NCBI GenBank assembly: GCA_024711295.1
Contig: JANJTB010000006.1
Location: forward strand, 124,001 to 188,000
From: a bacterium
Lineage (GTDB): Bacteria > Bacteroidota > Ignavibacteria > Kapaibacteriales > UBA2268
Direction: 5' to 3'
DNA: 64,000 bases
Positions 26,204 through 35,391 of the stretch are shown here, one piece after another (the first letter of the stretch is position 1; each line of letters begins with the position of its first letter). The notes under the pieces are model-generated. The model made no database searches and was not told the origin of the DNA. It worked only from the letters and a program-made list of their open reading frames with translations. Made by a program: the position numbers and the translations under genes.

Positions 26204-27757
26204 ATGGCAGACGTTCGTCCGGAAGAGATATCGGCTATATTACGCCGTCAATTATCAGGATTCGAAAACGAAGCAGACATCTACGAAGTTGGAACTGTTC
26301 TCCAAATAGGTGATGGTGTTGCTCGTGTTTATGGTCTTAACAAAGTAATGGCATCAGAGCTAGTTGAGTTTCCTAACGGTGTATTCGGTATGGTTCTTAA
26401 CCTCGAAGAAGATAACGTAGGTGTAATGTTGTTTGGTGATGACAGTCTTGTTAAAGAGGGTGACATTGTTCGTAGAACTAACAGAGTTGCATCTGTTCCA
26501 GTCGGGAAAGAACTATTAGGCAGAGTTGTTAACCCACTTGGTATTCCAATTGACGGTAAAGGTCCGCTTGATATCAAAAATTACTTCCCAATTGAAAGAA
26601 AAGCACCAGGTGTAATTTTCCGCCAACCTGTAAAAGAGCCATTACAGACAGGTATAAAAGCTATTGATGCACTTATTCCTATTGGAAGAGGCCAAAGAGA
26701 ATTGATTATTGGAGACAGACAAACCGGTAAAACTATTGTGGCGCTGGATACAATTATCAATCAAAAATATACACATACTGAAGAAGCCCAAAAACGTGGT
26801 ATTCAACCGGTATATTGTATATATGTTGCTGTTGGTCAAAAAGGATCTACTGTAGCTAACGTAGTTTCATATTTAGAAGAATACGGAGCTATGGATTATA
26901 CTATTGTTGTAGCAGCAAATGCATCTGACCCTGCACCATTGCAATTTATTGCACCATATTGCGGTGCTTCGATGGGTGAATATTTCAGGGATAATGGTAT
27001 GCATTCACTAATTATTTATGATGATTTATCAAAACAAGCTGCTGCTTACAGACAGGTTTCATTGCTTTTGAGAAGACCTCCTGGACGTGAAGCTTATCCT
27101 GGTGATATTTTCTATCTTCACTCAAGATTGCTTGAGAGAGCAGCAAAATTCTCAGATGATATGGGTGGTGGTTCGATGACTGCATTGCCTGTTATTGAGA
27201 CTCAGGCAGGTGACGTTTCTGCATATATCCCAACAAACGTAATTTCTATTACCGATGGTCAGATTTATCTCGAACCGAACTTGTTCAATGCTGGTGTTCG
27301 TCCTGCGCTCAATGTTGGTATTTCGGTATCTCGTGTAGGTGGTTCAGCTCAAATCAAGGCTATGAAAAAGATTGCCGGTCCTCTGAAACTTGAATTAGCT
27401 ATGTTCCGTGAGCTTGAAGCGTTTGCAAAGTTTGGCTCAGATTTAGATAAATCTACTCAACAAAAATTAAAGAGAGGTGCTTTGCTTACCGAAATCCTAA
27501 AGCAAAAGCAGTTTTCACCACTTTCTGTTGATAAACAAATTGTATTGATTTATGCTGCTACTAACAGCTACCTTGATGATATTTCATTAGATCATATTGC
27601 TAGATTTGAAAAAGAATTTTTCGAATTTATGGATAATATGCACTCAGATGTTCTTAGTGATATTCTTGATAAAAAAGAAATTACCAAAGAAAATAATGAG
27701 AAGTTAGCCGCAGCTGTTAAAAGCTTTGTTGATTCATTCAAAAAATCAATTGGTTAA
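26204..27757 (+). CDS. atpA: ATP synthase F1 subunit alpha
   Basis: Non-catalytic nucleotide-binding subunit of the F1 hexamer. It encodes 517 residues: N-terminal [20 protein letters not shown], the P-loop GDRQTGKT at 170-177, [20 protein letters not shown], and [20 protein letters not shown]. Full length and normal. It is followed after six bases by hldD instead of atpG. Confidence 0.97.
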   Translation: MADVRPEEISAILRRQLSGFENEADIYEVGTVLQIGDGVARVYGLNKVMASELVEFPNGVFGMVLNLEEDNVGVMLFGDDSLVKEGDIVRRTNRVASVPVGKELLGRVVNPLGIPIDGKGPLDIKNYFPIERKAPGVIFRQPVKEPLQTGIKAIDALIPIGRGQRELIIGDRQTGKTIVALDTIINQKYTHTEEAQKRGIQPVYCIYVAVGQKGSTVANVVSYLEEYGAMDYTIVVAANASDPAPLQFIAPYCGASMGEYFRDNGMHSLIIYDDLSKQAAAYRQVSLLLRRPPGREAYPGDIFYLHSRLLERAAKFSDDMGGGSMTALPVIETQAGDVSAYIPTNVISITDGQIYLEPNLFNAGVRPALNVGISVSRVGGSAQIKAMKKIAGPLKLELAMFRELEAFAKFGSDLDKSTQQKLKRGALLTEILKQKQFSPLSVDKQIVLIYAATNSYLDDISLDHIARFEKEFFEFMDNMHSDVLSDILDKKEITKENNEKLAAAVKSFVDSFKKSIG

Positions 27758-27763
27758 TTTATC

Positions 27764-28726
27764 ATGATTCTACTTACCGGTGGTGCCGGATTCATTGGTT
27801 CGTGTTTTCTTAAAACTCTTAACAACAAGGGCATATTTGATGTCCTTGTTGTTGATCATTTAGGAAGTGGATCCAAATGGAAAAACCTGATAGGTAAAAA
27901 ATTTAGTGCTTACACCGGTAAAAATGAGTTTATAGCTGACATCAAAAAAGGGAAGTATAAAGGTAAAATTGAAGCTATATTTCATTTCGGAGCTTGTTCG
28001 ACAACAACTGAATTGAATGCTGATTATCTAATGGATAATAACTTCAATTATTCTGTTGAATTAGCAAAATTTGCAATTGAGGAGAAAATTAAATTTGTTT
28101 ATGCTAGTTCAGCTGCTACTTATGGTAATGGAGAAAACGGATACTCAGATTATGCCTTTGATAACCTGATACCTCTGAATGGTTACGGTTTTTCAAAACA
28201 TATTTTCGATTTGTGGGTTTTGCAGAATAAATTTGAATCAAAATTTGTAGGTATTAAATTTTTCAATGTGTTCGGACCCAATGAATATCACAAAAATGAA
28301 ATGTCAAGTATGGTATTCAAGTCCTTCAATCAGATAATGAATACAGGTAAAGTCAGACTTTTCAAGTCTAATTCACCTGAATTTCAGGATGGAGGACAAG
28401 TAAGAGACTTTGTCTATGTTAAAGATACTTGCGAAACTATTTGGCAAATGTATATAAATAACATTTATGGTATTTACAACTTAGGTACAGGATGTGCTCG
28501 TTCTTGGAATGACTTAGCTAATGCCGTGTTTGCAGCATTAGGAAAAGAGCCCGAAATTGAGTATATTGATATGCCCGAATCACTTGTATCACAATACCAA
28601 AACTATACTAAAGCAGACATGTCAAAACTGATAAGTACAGGAATCAGTTATAAACCAGGTATATTGGAAGATTCTGTAAATGATTATGTCAATAATTATC
28701 TTGTAAAAAATAACTTAATATATTAA
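27764..28726 (+). CDS. hldD: ADP-L-glycero-D-manno-heptose-6-epimerase
   Basis: Last step of ADP-heptose synthesis for the LPS inner core. A 320-residue extended SDR: NADP-binding TGGAGFIGS at 5-13, ASSAATYGNG with the catalytic Ser at about 116, and YGFSK with Tyr141 and Lys145. KFFNVFGPNEYHKNEMSSMV is characteristic of HldD. It sits inside the atp operon between atpA and atpG with short gaps on both sides (6 and 13 bases), so it is very likely co-transcribed with them. No other heptose gene is in the window. Confidence 0.93.
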   Translation: MILLTGGAGFIGSCFLKTLNNKGIFDVLVVDHLGSGSKWKNLIGKKFSAYTGKNEFIADIKKGKYKGKIEAIFHFGACSTTTELNADYLMDNNFNYSVELAKFAIEEKIKFVYASSAATYGNGENGYSDYAFDNLIPLNGYGFSKHIFDLWVLQNKFESKFVGIKFFNVFGPNEYHKNEMSSMVFKSFNQIMNTGKVRLFKSNSPEFQDGGQVRDFVYVKDTCETIWQMYINNIYGIYNLGTGCARSWNDLANAVFAALGKEPEIEYIDMPESLVSQYQNYTKADMSKLISTGISYKPGILEDSVNDYVNNYLVKNNLIY

Positions 28727-28739
28727 AGACGGAATATAA

Positions 28740-29642
28740 ATGGCTACTCTAAGAGATATCAGAAATAGAATAAAAGGCGTTAAAAATACATCAAAAATCA
28801 CTTCTGCAATGAAGATGGTTTCGACGGCTAAGCTTAAAAGAGCTCAAACAGCTATTGAATCTGCACGCCCTTATTTTGAAAAACTTGATATGATACTCAC
28901 CAATTTAACTACCGGACTAAGCGGGTATTCAAATCCTATGCTCAGGCAGGTTACAACCGTTAAAAATATCTTACTGATTGTCGTTACTGCTGATAGAGGT
29001 TTGTGTGGAAGTTTCAACTCAAATTTATTGAAGGAAGCTGTTGTAACAATTAATGAAAAGTTTAAAGTAGAATTTCCTGATGCTGAGATAAAAGTTGTTC
29101 CGGTTGGAAAAAAAGCTGTGTCATTTTTCAAAAAAAGACATTTTGAAGTTGTAGCTGAGTTCCAGGGTATATTCAGTCCTCTTCAGTTCGAAACAGCACA
29201 AGAAATTGTTGAATCTTTCGAATTTGGATTCATTGATGGTAAATTCGACAGGGTATATATTCTAGGTAATGAATTTATAAATGTGATGAAGCAAGAGCCT
29301 CGTTTGAGAAGTATTTTACCAATGGATGCTACTGAAGCTTTAACAATAGGAAAATCAAAGCATACTGATGCAGTTGCGGTAGATTATATTTTCGAACCTG
29401 ACAAAAAATCAATTTTGGACGACCTACTACCTAAGCTGGTAAATATAAAAGTATGGCGCTCGTTGCTTGAATCAAACGCTGCTGAGCATGCAGCAAGAAG
29501 ATTTGCTATGGATAATGCAACAAGAAATGCAAAAGAATTGATCCAATCTCTTGAGTTACAATATAACAAAGCAAGGCAAGCCTCGATTACAACGGAAATG
29601 TTGGAGATTGTTGGTGGTGCTGAAGCATTAAAATCTAACTAA
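28740..29642 (+). CDS. atpG: ATP synthase F1 subunit gamma
   Basis: Central rotor shaft, 300 residues. N-terminal MATLRDIRNRIKGVKNTSKI and ITSAMKMVSTAKLKRAQ form the first shaft helix; VVTADRGLCGSFNSNLL is the conserved core; the C-terminal RNAKELIQSLELQYNKARQA followed by ITTEMLEIVGGAEAL forms the second helix. The operon ends here with a terminator; atpD and atpC are not in the window, as expected where beta and epsilon are encoded elsewhere. Confidence 0.96.
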   Translation: MATLRDIRNRIKGVKNTSKITSAMKMVSTAKLKRAQTAIESARPYFEKLDMILTNLTTGLSGYSNPMLRQVTTVKNILLIVVTADRGLCGSFNSNLLKEAVVTINEKFKVEFPDAEIKVVPVGKKAVSFFKKRHFEVVAEFQGIFSPLQFETAQEIVESFEFGFIDGKFDRVYILGNEFINVMKQEPRLRSILPMDATEALTIGKSKHTDAVAVDYIFEPDKKSILDDLLPKLVNIKVWRSLLESNAAEHAARRFAMDNATRNAKELIQSLELQYNKARQASITTEMLEIVGGAEALKSN

Positions 29643-29662
29643 AACATAAATTATCTTTTCTG

Positions 29663-29696
29663 AGCTCTCTGTAAATTATGTAGAGAGCTTTTTTTA
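29663..29696 (+). terminator. Terminator of the atp operon
   Basis: Perfect 8-bp stem AGCTCTCT (29663-29670) with AGAGAGCT (29682-29689), an 11-base loop and a run of seven T residues. It lies 20 bases after the atpG stop. Confidence 0.92.
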
Positions 29697-29697
29697 T

Positions 29698-29728
29698 TTT
29701 GTTAAGTCATAATTTATTATTAAATTAG
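29698..29728 (+). promoter_or_regulatory. Candidate promoter of the STAS gene
   Basis: TTTG at 29698-29701, 19 bases, then TAAATTAG at 29721-29728, one mismatch from TAnnTTTG. It begins right behind the atp terminator and about 37 bases before the STAS ATG. Confidence 0.4.
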
Positions 29729-29765
29729 CTTTTTATCAGTTAAATAATCACAAAAAAGAAAAATC

Positions 29766-30122
29766 ATGAATTTAAAAATTGAAAATCAAGGTGAAATAGT
29801 CATTATAAGTCTCAATGAAATGAGATTTACAAATCTGTATGCATCTGAATTCCGAGACAAAGTTCAGTCATTGATTGATGATGGAAATATAAAATTGATA
29901 TTGAATTTATCAAAAGTGAATTACATGGATAGCTCAGGTCTTGGTGCAATTATATCTTGTTATAATCACTTAAATGATTATAACAAAGTGAATGAAACAT
30001 CAGGAAAAATTGTAGTTTGCTCTTTATCTACAGCAGTAGCAAGTTTATTCTCTATGCTTCGTGCAAATGAATTTATTAGCATGTATAATGATATCAATGA
30101 TGCCAAAAGCACTTTCATCTAA
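29766..30122 (+). CDS. STAS-domain anti-sigma factor antagonist
   Basis: A 118-residue SpoIIAA-like STAS domain with the classic phosphoserine motif NYMDSSGLGAIIS (residues 52-64). It is closer to the canonical form than the STAS protein ahead of exbB. No kinase or phosphatase partner lies beside it. Its 3' end is 10 bases before the AlkD-like gene, suggesting co-transcription. Confidence 0.88.
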   Translation: MNLKIENQGEIVIISLNEMRFTNLYASEFRDKVQSLIDDGNIKLILNLSKVNYMDSSGLGAIISCYNHLNDYNKVNETSGKIVVCSLSTAVASLFSMLRANEFISMYNDINDAKSTFI

Positions 30123-30132
30123 CAGGTATAAC

Positions 30133-30840
30133 ATGAGCTTTGAAGAAATTATGAAACAACTTGAGTTGTTGGGTAATCCCAGTACCAAAAAAACTTTGAT
30201 GAATCATGGTGCTAGAGAACCATTCTTTGGAGTTAGAATTTCAGATATGAAGCCTATCCAAAAGTCTGTAAAGAAGAATTATGATTTGTCACTCAATCTA
30301 TATAATACAGGTATTTCTGATGCAATGTATCTTGCTGGTTTAATTGCTGATGAGAAAAGAATGACTAAGAAGGACTTGCATCATTGGGTTGAAAATGCAT
30401 ATTGGCACATGATTAGCGACTATACGGTTGCATGGGTAGCCGCTGAGTCAAACTTTGGTTGGGAATTATCATTAGAATGGATAGAATCAGACTCTGATTT
30501 GATTGCCAGTGCCGGATGGTCAACTTTATCTTTTTTATTCTCACTAAGGGACGAGAATGAATTCGACCTTTCAAAAATAAATTCATTGCTTGATTTTGTA
30601 AATCATAACATTCATAATTCAATGAATAGAACTCGTTATTCAATGAATGGATTTGTGATTTCAGTTGCAACAAATCTGCCTGTTATGAGAGAAAAAGCAA
30701 TTAATGTTGCAAACGCTATAGGAGAAATTAGTGTTGATTTAGGAGGGACATCATGCAAGGTTCCGAATGCTTCTGAATATATTCAGAAAACTTTAGAAAG
30801 AAACCCTGTACCTAAGAAAAAGAAAACAGTCAGGTGCTAG
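30133..30840 (+). CDS. DNA alkylation repair protein (AlkD-like)
   Basis: A 235-residue helical-repeat protein of the AlkC/AlkD group, which excises alkylated bases without base flipping. Sequence typical of Bacteroidota members: GVRISDMKPIQKSVKKNYDL, LYNTGISDAMYLAGLIADEK, and SDYTVAWVAAESNFGWELSL. ATG 30133 is used; an earlier in-frame start at 30061 would run over the STAS gene. The C-terminus is lysine-rich (PVPKKKKTVRC). Activity of this subgroup is less well characterised than that of Bacillus AlkD. Confidence 0.82.
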   Translation: MSFEEIMKQLELLGNPSTKKTLMNHGAREPFFGVRISDMKPIQKSVKKNYDLSLNLYNTGISDAMYLAGLIADEKRMTKKDLHHWVENAYWHMISDYTVAWVAAESNFGWELSLEWIESDSDLIASAGWSTLSFLFSLRDENEFDLSKINSLLDFVNHNIHNSMNRTRYSMNGFVISVATNLPVMREKAINVANAIGEISVDLGGTSCKVPNASEYIQKTLERNPVPKKKKTVRC

Positions 30841-30853
30841 ATTATTTAATTAC

Positions 30854-30894
30854 AAAAAAAAAACTGCTCCTCGCAAGAAAAGCAGTTTTTTTTT
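30854..30894. terminator. Bidirectional terminator between convergent genes
   Basis: AAACTGCT (30861-30868) pairs with AGCAGTTT (30881-30888) around a 12-base loop. An A-run precedes and a T-run follows, so it can stop transcripts from both the AlkD-like gene and secG. Confidence 0.9.
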
Positions 30895-30906
30895 AATATT
30901 TTGTAT

Positions 30907-31323
30907 TTACTTGCCTTGTTGTTCAGTTGCAGGTGCTTGTTGCTGAGCAGGTGCATCTTGTTGTACAGGTGCTTGCTGTTGAGCAGGCGCGTTTTCAGGA
31001 ACAGGAATTTGAGTTTGATTTGGTGAAGTAGGGATTGTTTTAGGAATCACTGCACCTTCGGTTATAGGTTTTGGTCCTTCTGCACCGGTATTGCCAACAA
31101 AAAATTTATTAGTAACAAGTGATAATATCAAAATTGCAGCAGCTAATCCAATAGTGATTTTTGATAATAGGTCGGTTGCGCGTCTCGAACCGAGCATGTT
31201 TGAGAATGTTCCACCCAAACCACTCATTCCTGTGATCATATCTCCTTTCCCGGGTTGAAGTAACACGACACCAATTAAAAGAAGCGAAATTAAAATCATA
31301 ATAATGCTGATTGCTACAAACAT
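30907..31323 (-). CDS. secG: Preprotein translocase subunit SecG
   Basis: Small accessory subunit of the SecYEG channel. It encodes 138 residues with two membrane helices (about 1-22 and 55-75) and the conserved loop VVLLQPGKGDMITGMSGLGG. The C-terminal 50 residues form a Gln/Ala/Pro-rich tail with repeated QQAPVQQDAPAQQQAP units, a low-complexity extension common in this phylum. Monocistronic, with a strong promoter upstream and a shared terminator downstream. Confidence 0.93.
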   Translation of the reverse strand: MFVAISIIMILISLLLIGVVLLQPGKGDMITGMSGLGGTFSNMLGSRRATDLLSKITIGLAAAILILSLVTNKFFVGNTGAEGPKPITEGAVIPKTIPTSPNQTQIPVPENAPAQQQAPVQQDAPAQQQAPATEQQGK

Positions 31324-31355
31324 AGTTTATCCAATATTTAAATTTTACGTAATTA

Positions 31356-31387
31356 CAAAAATAATATATTTTTGCTTACTATTCAAA
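31356..31387 (-). promoter_or_regulatory. Promoter of secG
   Basis: On the minus strand TTTG (31387-31384), exactly 20 bases, then TATTTTTG (31363-31356). The match to the Bacteroidota consensus is complete, with about 32 bases to the secG ATG. Confidence 0.7.
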
Positions 31388-31403
31388 ATAAATTCTATTT
31401 TAG
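31371..31403 (+). promoter_or_regulatory. Candidate divergent promoter for the M1 aminopeptidase gene
   Basis: TTTG (31371-31374), 21 bases, then TATTTTAG (31396-31403), one mismatch from consensus. It overlaps the secG promoter on the other strand, so the two could compete. Confidence 0.35.
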
Positions 31404-31463
31404 TGATGAATTTTCAAAAAAATATATTATATTAGATTTTTAATTATCTTGTAAATGTGAATT

Positions 31464-33449
31464 ATGAAAAATCACTTTAAAAAATTGCTGATTATTCAAC
31501 TAATTATTATTAGTTTCTGCAATCTTCAATCTCAAGAAAATTTAATCGTACCAGATCCCTTAGAAGCAAAAACTTTTAATTTTGATGTCTTGAACTATGA
31601 TGTTAAATTAGACCTTTCTGATTACAGGAATAAGAATGTTGTCGGAGTATGTAAAATTTTGGTCAAGCGGAACAGCTTTGCAAAGGAAGATATTTTTCCG
31701 GTTCATATTAAATATCTACAAATAAATGATGTAACCGTTGGAGAGACTAAAATAAGTTATAAATTGTATTTCCCCGAAAACTCTAGATTATCATTTTATG
31801 GATTAAGCTACCCTGATGACACATCTAGTATTGTTGAATTTACAATTAATTACTCCGGAACGATGATTGCTGAACAAGAGGGTACAATGGCATGGGGAGG
31901 TGTGCATTATCAAGAGGGAACATTATACAGCATGGGTGTTGGTTTTAATGCACCTTACGTTTCAACAACTCGTCATTGGATGCCTTGTTTTGATCACCCT
32001 CAGGATAAGGCAACTTTTAGGGGTACCTTTGTTGTACCATCAAATCTTACTATAGCTTCAAATGGTTTACAAATAAGTGAAAAAGAATTGGATAATAATC
32101 TTAAAGAATTTGTGTGGGAACAAAAACTTCCTTCAGCTACATACTTAATGAATTTTTCTGCAGGTCCATATAAAAAAATCAATTTAGATTATAAATTACC
32201 TGTTGAAATTTACTGCTTACCGGCTGATTCTATAGCAAGTGTGTTTTCTTACAGTGAAGTACCTGCAATGAATGATTGTTTTGAAAGTTTATTTGGGGAT
32301 TATCCTTTCGAAAAAATAGGTTATTGTAATACTACAAAAGGTGCAATGGAACACCAAACAATGATTTCAATGCCACGCAGCTTGATAATAAATCTACATA
32401 CTTTCAAAAATACGAATAATGTAACAGCTGCTCATGAATTAGCTCATCAGTGGTTTGGTAATATGGTAACACCTATGGATTTCAGAGATGCATGGCTAAA
32501 CGAATCTTTTGCAACATTTTGTGAATCATTATGGATGAAATGTAGAAATGGAGAAGAAGCATATTTTGTGGATCAGATACAAAAAAAGAACGATTATATT
32601 AAGCAAGTAGCTCCGATCGAGGGTATTTTGCCTTTGTATGATTTTGACAGAGAGTCACCATCATCAAACTATCCTACTACAATTTATTACAAAGGAGCAG
32701 TAGTACTGGGCATGATGAAGTATTATTCTGAAAGTGTCGGGGTTGATTTTATTAAATACCTGAAGTCTTATCTTGATAAATTCAGATTAAATCAAAACTA
32801 TGGGAATTCAGATATTATTACTTTTCTGAATGACTTAAAATTGAATATTCCAAATATAAATTGGGATAACTTTTTTGAATCATGGGTATATTCTGCAGGT
32901 TGGCCTAAAATTCATATTGAGTTTGCTGATTCTTTGGATGGTAAATTTTCTTCAAATTTTAGAATAACTCAAATCCAATCAAGTAAAATATTTTCTTACG
33001 TTCCTGTTGAAATAATTTTTTACAAGTCAGATGGAACAAATCATATTCAGGTATTTGATTTGAATCTACAGGTATTGGACGCTGATTTAGGATCATTATT
33101 CAATTATGCAATTGATTCAATAAAGATTAATTTAGGCAAGGAAGTTGTAGGACTATTTGAGTTGTCAAAGGTTTCGGTTGCAACAAGTATTGAAAACGAA
33201 AATATTAAATTTTTTGAGTATTGGCAATCAGATAAAAATATGAATATTTCCTATGAATCAAGAGGAGATTTTGCTATTTTAGAAATTTGTGACTTACTTG
33301 GCAATATAGTTCATAGTCAAGTTTATAAAGCAGGAGAAAATTTCAACAACATTAATATTAATTTGGACAATTTTCATAGTAATGTATATTTTGTTAAATT
33401 TGTAGTTGATGGTAAAGTACATTATAAAAAAATTAATATTGTTAAGTAG
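31464..33449 (+). CDS. Secreted M1-family aminopeptidase with type IX sorting domain
   Basis: A 661-residue zinc metallopeptidase that removes N-terminal residues from peptides. Signal peptide (LLIIQLIIISFCNLQSQ), an N-terminal beta-domain, the exopeptidase motif GAMEH at 293-297, and HELAH at 324-328 with third ligand Glu347 in NESFATF. The last 85 or so residues form a beta-rich domain ending YFVKFVVDGKVHYKKINIVK, the form of a type IX secretion C-terminal signal, so the enzyme is probably exported across the outer membrane. GAMEH replaces the more usual GAMEN. Confidence 0.88.
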   Translation: MKNHFKKLLIIQLIIISFCNLQSQENLIVPDPLEAKTFNFDVLNYDVKLDLSDYRNKNVVGVCKILVKRNSFAKEDIFPVHIKYLQINDVTVGETKISYKLYFPENSRLSFYGLSYPDDTSSIVEFTINYSGTMIAEQEGTMAWGGVHYQEGTLYSMGVGFNAPYVSTTRHWMPCFDHPQDKATFRGTFVVPSNLTIASNGLQISEKELDNNLKEFVWEQKLPSATYLMNFSAGPYKKINLDYKLPVEIYCLPADSIASVFSYSEVPAMNDCFESLFGDYPFEKIGYCNTTKGAMEHQTMISMPRSLIINLHTFKNTNNVTAAHELAHQWFGNMVTPMDFRDAWLNESFATFCESLWMKCRNGEEAYFVDQIQKKNDYIKQVAPIEGILPLYDFDRESPSSNYPTTIYYKGAVVLGMMKYYSESVGVDFIKYLKSYLDKFRLNQNYGNSDIITFLNDLKLNIPNINWDNFFESWVYSAGWPKIHIEFADSLDGKFSSNFRITQIQSSKIFSYVPVEIIFYKSDGTNHIQVFDLNLQVLDADLGSLFNYAIDSIKINLGKEVVGLFELSKVSVATSIENENIKFFEYWQSDKNMNISYESRGDFAILEICDLLGNIVHSQVYKAGENFNNININLDNFHSNVYFVKFVVDGKVHYKKINIVK

Positions 33450-33458
33450 GAGATTGCC

Positions 33459-34184
33459 ATGGATTCAGAACTTACATGCCTGGAAATAAAAAAAAATTAT
33501 GAAGATATTTTTAGTAGATTGCTCAAGGCTGCTGAGAAATCAGGAAGAAATCCATCTGATATTAATATTATACCTGTTTCAAAGACACATGCCTCTAAGG
33601 TATTGGAATGTGCATATAAGACTGGAATTAAGGTTTTTGGAGAGAATTATGTTCAGGAAATGGCTGATAAACACGAAATATTAAATAAAAAAGGATTTGA
33701 TGACATCCAATGGCACTTTATTGGTCATTTGCAAACTAATAAAGTTAAGTATATTGCACCGTTTGTCAACTATATACATTCTGTTGATTCATTCAAATTA
33801 GCTTCAGAAATCAGTAAACGAGCTACTAATCTGAATAGGACAATTAATATTATGTTGCAAGTTAATACTAGCGGCGAACCAAATAAATCTGGCTGTGATC
33901 CAGATTACTTGATTGATTTAGCTGCAGAATCATCAGAACTTTCAAATATCAATATCGAAGGATTAATGACTATTGGAACTTTTACGGATGACGAATATAT
34001 TCAACGTAAGGAATTTTCTTTGCTAAGAGAAATGCTTAATGATGTTAACAATCAGTTGGATAAGAATTGGAGTCACCTTTCAATGGGTATGACCGGCGAT
34101 TTTGAGGTTGCAATTGACGAGGGTGCAACTATGATAAGAGTTGGAACAGCGATTTTTGGTTCAAGAATATATGTTCAACATTAA
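33459..34184 (+). CDS. YggS/PROSC-family pyridoxal phosphate protein
   Basis: A 241-residue PLP homeostasis protein of the YggS family. The cofactor lysine is Lys42 in IPVSKTHASKVL; GENYVQEMADKHE, WHFIGHLQTNKVKYI, SVDSFKLASEISKRA and LSMGMTGDFEVAIDEGAT are family hallmarks. A TAGGAG site precedes ATG 33459. Its stop overlaps the convergent trmD stop by four bases. Confidence 0.93.
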   Translation: MDSELTCLEIKKNYEDIFSRLLKAAEKSGRNPSDINIIPVSKTHASKVLECAYKTGIKVFGENYVQEMADKHEILNKKGFDDIQWHFIGHLQTNKVKYIAPFVNYIHSVDSFKLASEISKRATNLNRTINIMLQVNTSGEPNKSGCDPDYLIDLAAESSELSNINIEGLMTIGTFTDDEYIQRKEFSLLREMLNDVNNQLDKNWSHLSMGMTGDFEVAIDEGATMIRVGTAIFGSRIYVQH

Positions 34185-34873
34185 TCCAATAGATAAGGTT
34201 TCCGGGATTTTGTTTTATTAATGGACTGTTCATTTTCCCATTCTTTAATTTTTTTAGGATCACCTGAAAGAAGTACTTCAGGGACCTTCATTCCTCTAAA
34301 TTCAGCAGGACGTGTATATCTGGGTGGTTCGAGCATACCATCCTGATAAGAATCTTCAAGCGCAGAGCTTAAATCACCTAATACACCAGGTAATAACCTT
34401 ACTATGCTATCAGTCAATACTATGGCGGGTAATTCTCCTCCGCTGAGCACATAATCACCGATTGATATTTCACGTGTAACAAAGTAATCACGTATTCTCT
34501 GATCAATTCCTTTGTAACGACCTGCTATAATGATTATATTTCGTTTTAGTGATAATTCGTTTGAAATGCTTTGGTTTAAATTCTGACCATCTGCACTCAT
34601 ATAGATGATTTCATCATAATCGCGCTCGGATCTTAATTTCTCGATACAGTCAAACACGGGTTGACACTTAATAAGCATTCCTGCTGCACCACCAAAAGGA
34701 TAGTCATCAATATGTCTAAATTTATTATCCGAGTAATCATGAAGGTTGTGCAAGTTGATTTTTGCGATACCCTTTTCCTGAGCAATTTTTATTATACTTG
34801 CATTAATGGCAGATACCATAATGTCCGGTACTGCTGATAATATATCAATTCTAATCAAAGGAGTTGGGCTCAT
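34181..34873 (-). CDS. trmD: tRNA (guanine37-N1)-methyltransferase TrmD
   Basis: Methylates G37 of tRNAs to prevent frameshifting. It encodes 230 residues with the SPOUT trefoil-knot motifs YMSADGQNLNQSISNEL, IIIAGRYKGIDQRIRD and GDYVLSGGELPAIVLTDSIV, then PPRYTRPAEFRGMKVPEVLL. Overlaps the end of rimM by four bases, so translation is coupled. Confidence 0.96.
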   Translation of the reverse strand: MSPTPLIRIDILSAVPDIMVSAINASIIKIAQEKGIAKINLHNLHDYSDNKFRHIDDYPFGGAAGMLIKCQPVFDCIEKLRSERDYDEIIYMSADGQNLNQSISNELSLKRNIIIIAGRYKGIDQRIRDYFVTREISIGDYVLSGGELPAIVLTDSIVRLLPGVLGDLSSALEDSYQDGMLEPPRYTRPAEFRGMKVPEVLLSGDPKKIKEWENEQSINKTKSRKPYLLD

Positions 34874-35391
34874 TTTTTCATCTCAGTTAGCTCTTCGTAA
34901 CCTTCAGGTAAAATTATTCTAATGATTTTTTCTGATGAATTAATTTCTACAACAAAGTCTTCAACCAAGGGAATATTTAACAATTTATCACCCATATCAA
35001 TTACAAGAACATCATTTGCAGGTAAGTACATTAAATCTGAAACTTGACCAATTTCTGAGTTATCAATATTATCAACAACTGTCATTCCAATTAAGTCATG
35101 CACAAAAGTAGCATCAGGATTGGACTCTTTTAATTTATCCTCCTCTACAAAAATTCCTTTTTCCATCAAATCACTTGCTTGTTTTTCATTGTCAACTCCC
35201 CAAATTCTGACTTTGGCTGACTTTTTACCACCACGCCAAGATTTAATTTTGTAGTTTTTGCAAAAATTTGGTGAATATCCTACCATAATTTCAGCATCAT
35301 TAGGTAAGGTTACATTTTCTTTAATCAAGTTAGTAACAACAATTTCACCGACAAATCCTCTGACATCAGTGCATACTCCAACCATTACCAT
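34870..35391 (-). CDS. rimM: 16S rRNA processing protein RimM
   Basis: 30S maturation factor, 173 residues. The N-terminal barrel begins VGVCTDVRGFVGEIVVTNLI and the C-terminal PRC-barrel includes DLIGMTVVDNIDNSEIGQVS and VLVIDMGDKLLNIPLVEDFV. A GGAGAA site lies before the ATG. It is followed by trmD, but the usual rpsP partner upstream is replaced by a UPF0316 gene, and rplS is absent downstream. Confidence 0.93.
   Translation of the reverse strand: MVMVGVCTDVRGFVGEIVVTNLIKENVTLPNDAEIMVGYSPNFCKNYKIKSWRGGKKSAKVRIWGVDNEKQASDLMEKGIFVEEDKLKESNPDATFVHDLIGMTVVDNIDNSEIGQVSDLMYLPANDVLVIDMGDKLLNIPLVEDFVVEINSSEKIIRIILPEGYEELTEMKK

Noticed and set aside
30907-31060. Gln/Ala/Pro repeats in SecG as a mobile or CRISPR-like repeat
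   Set aside because: They are in-frame low-complexity codons in a protein tail, with irregular units and no spacers.
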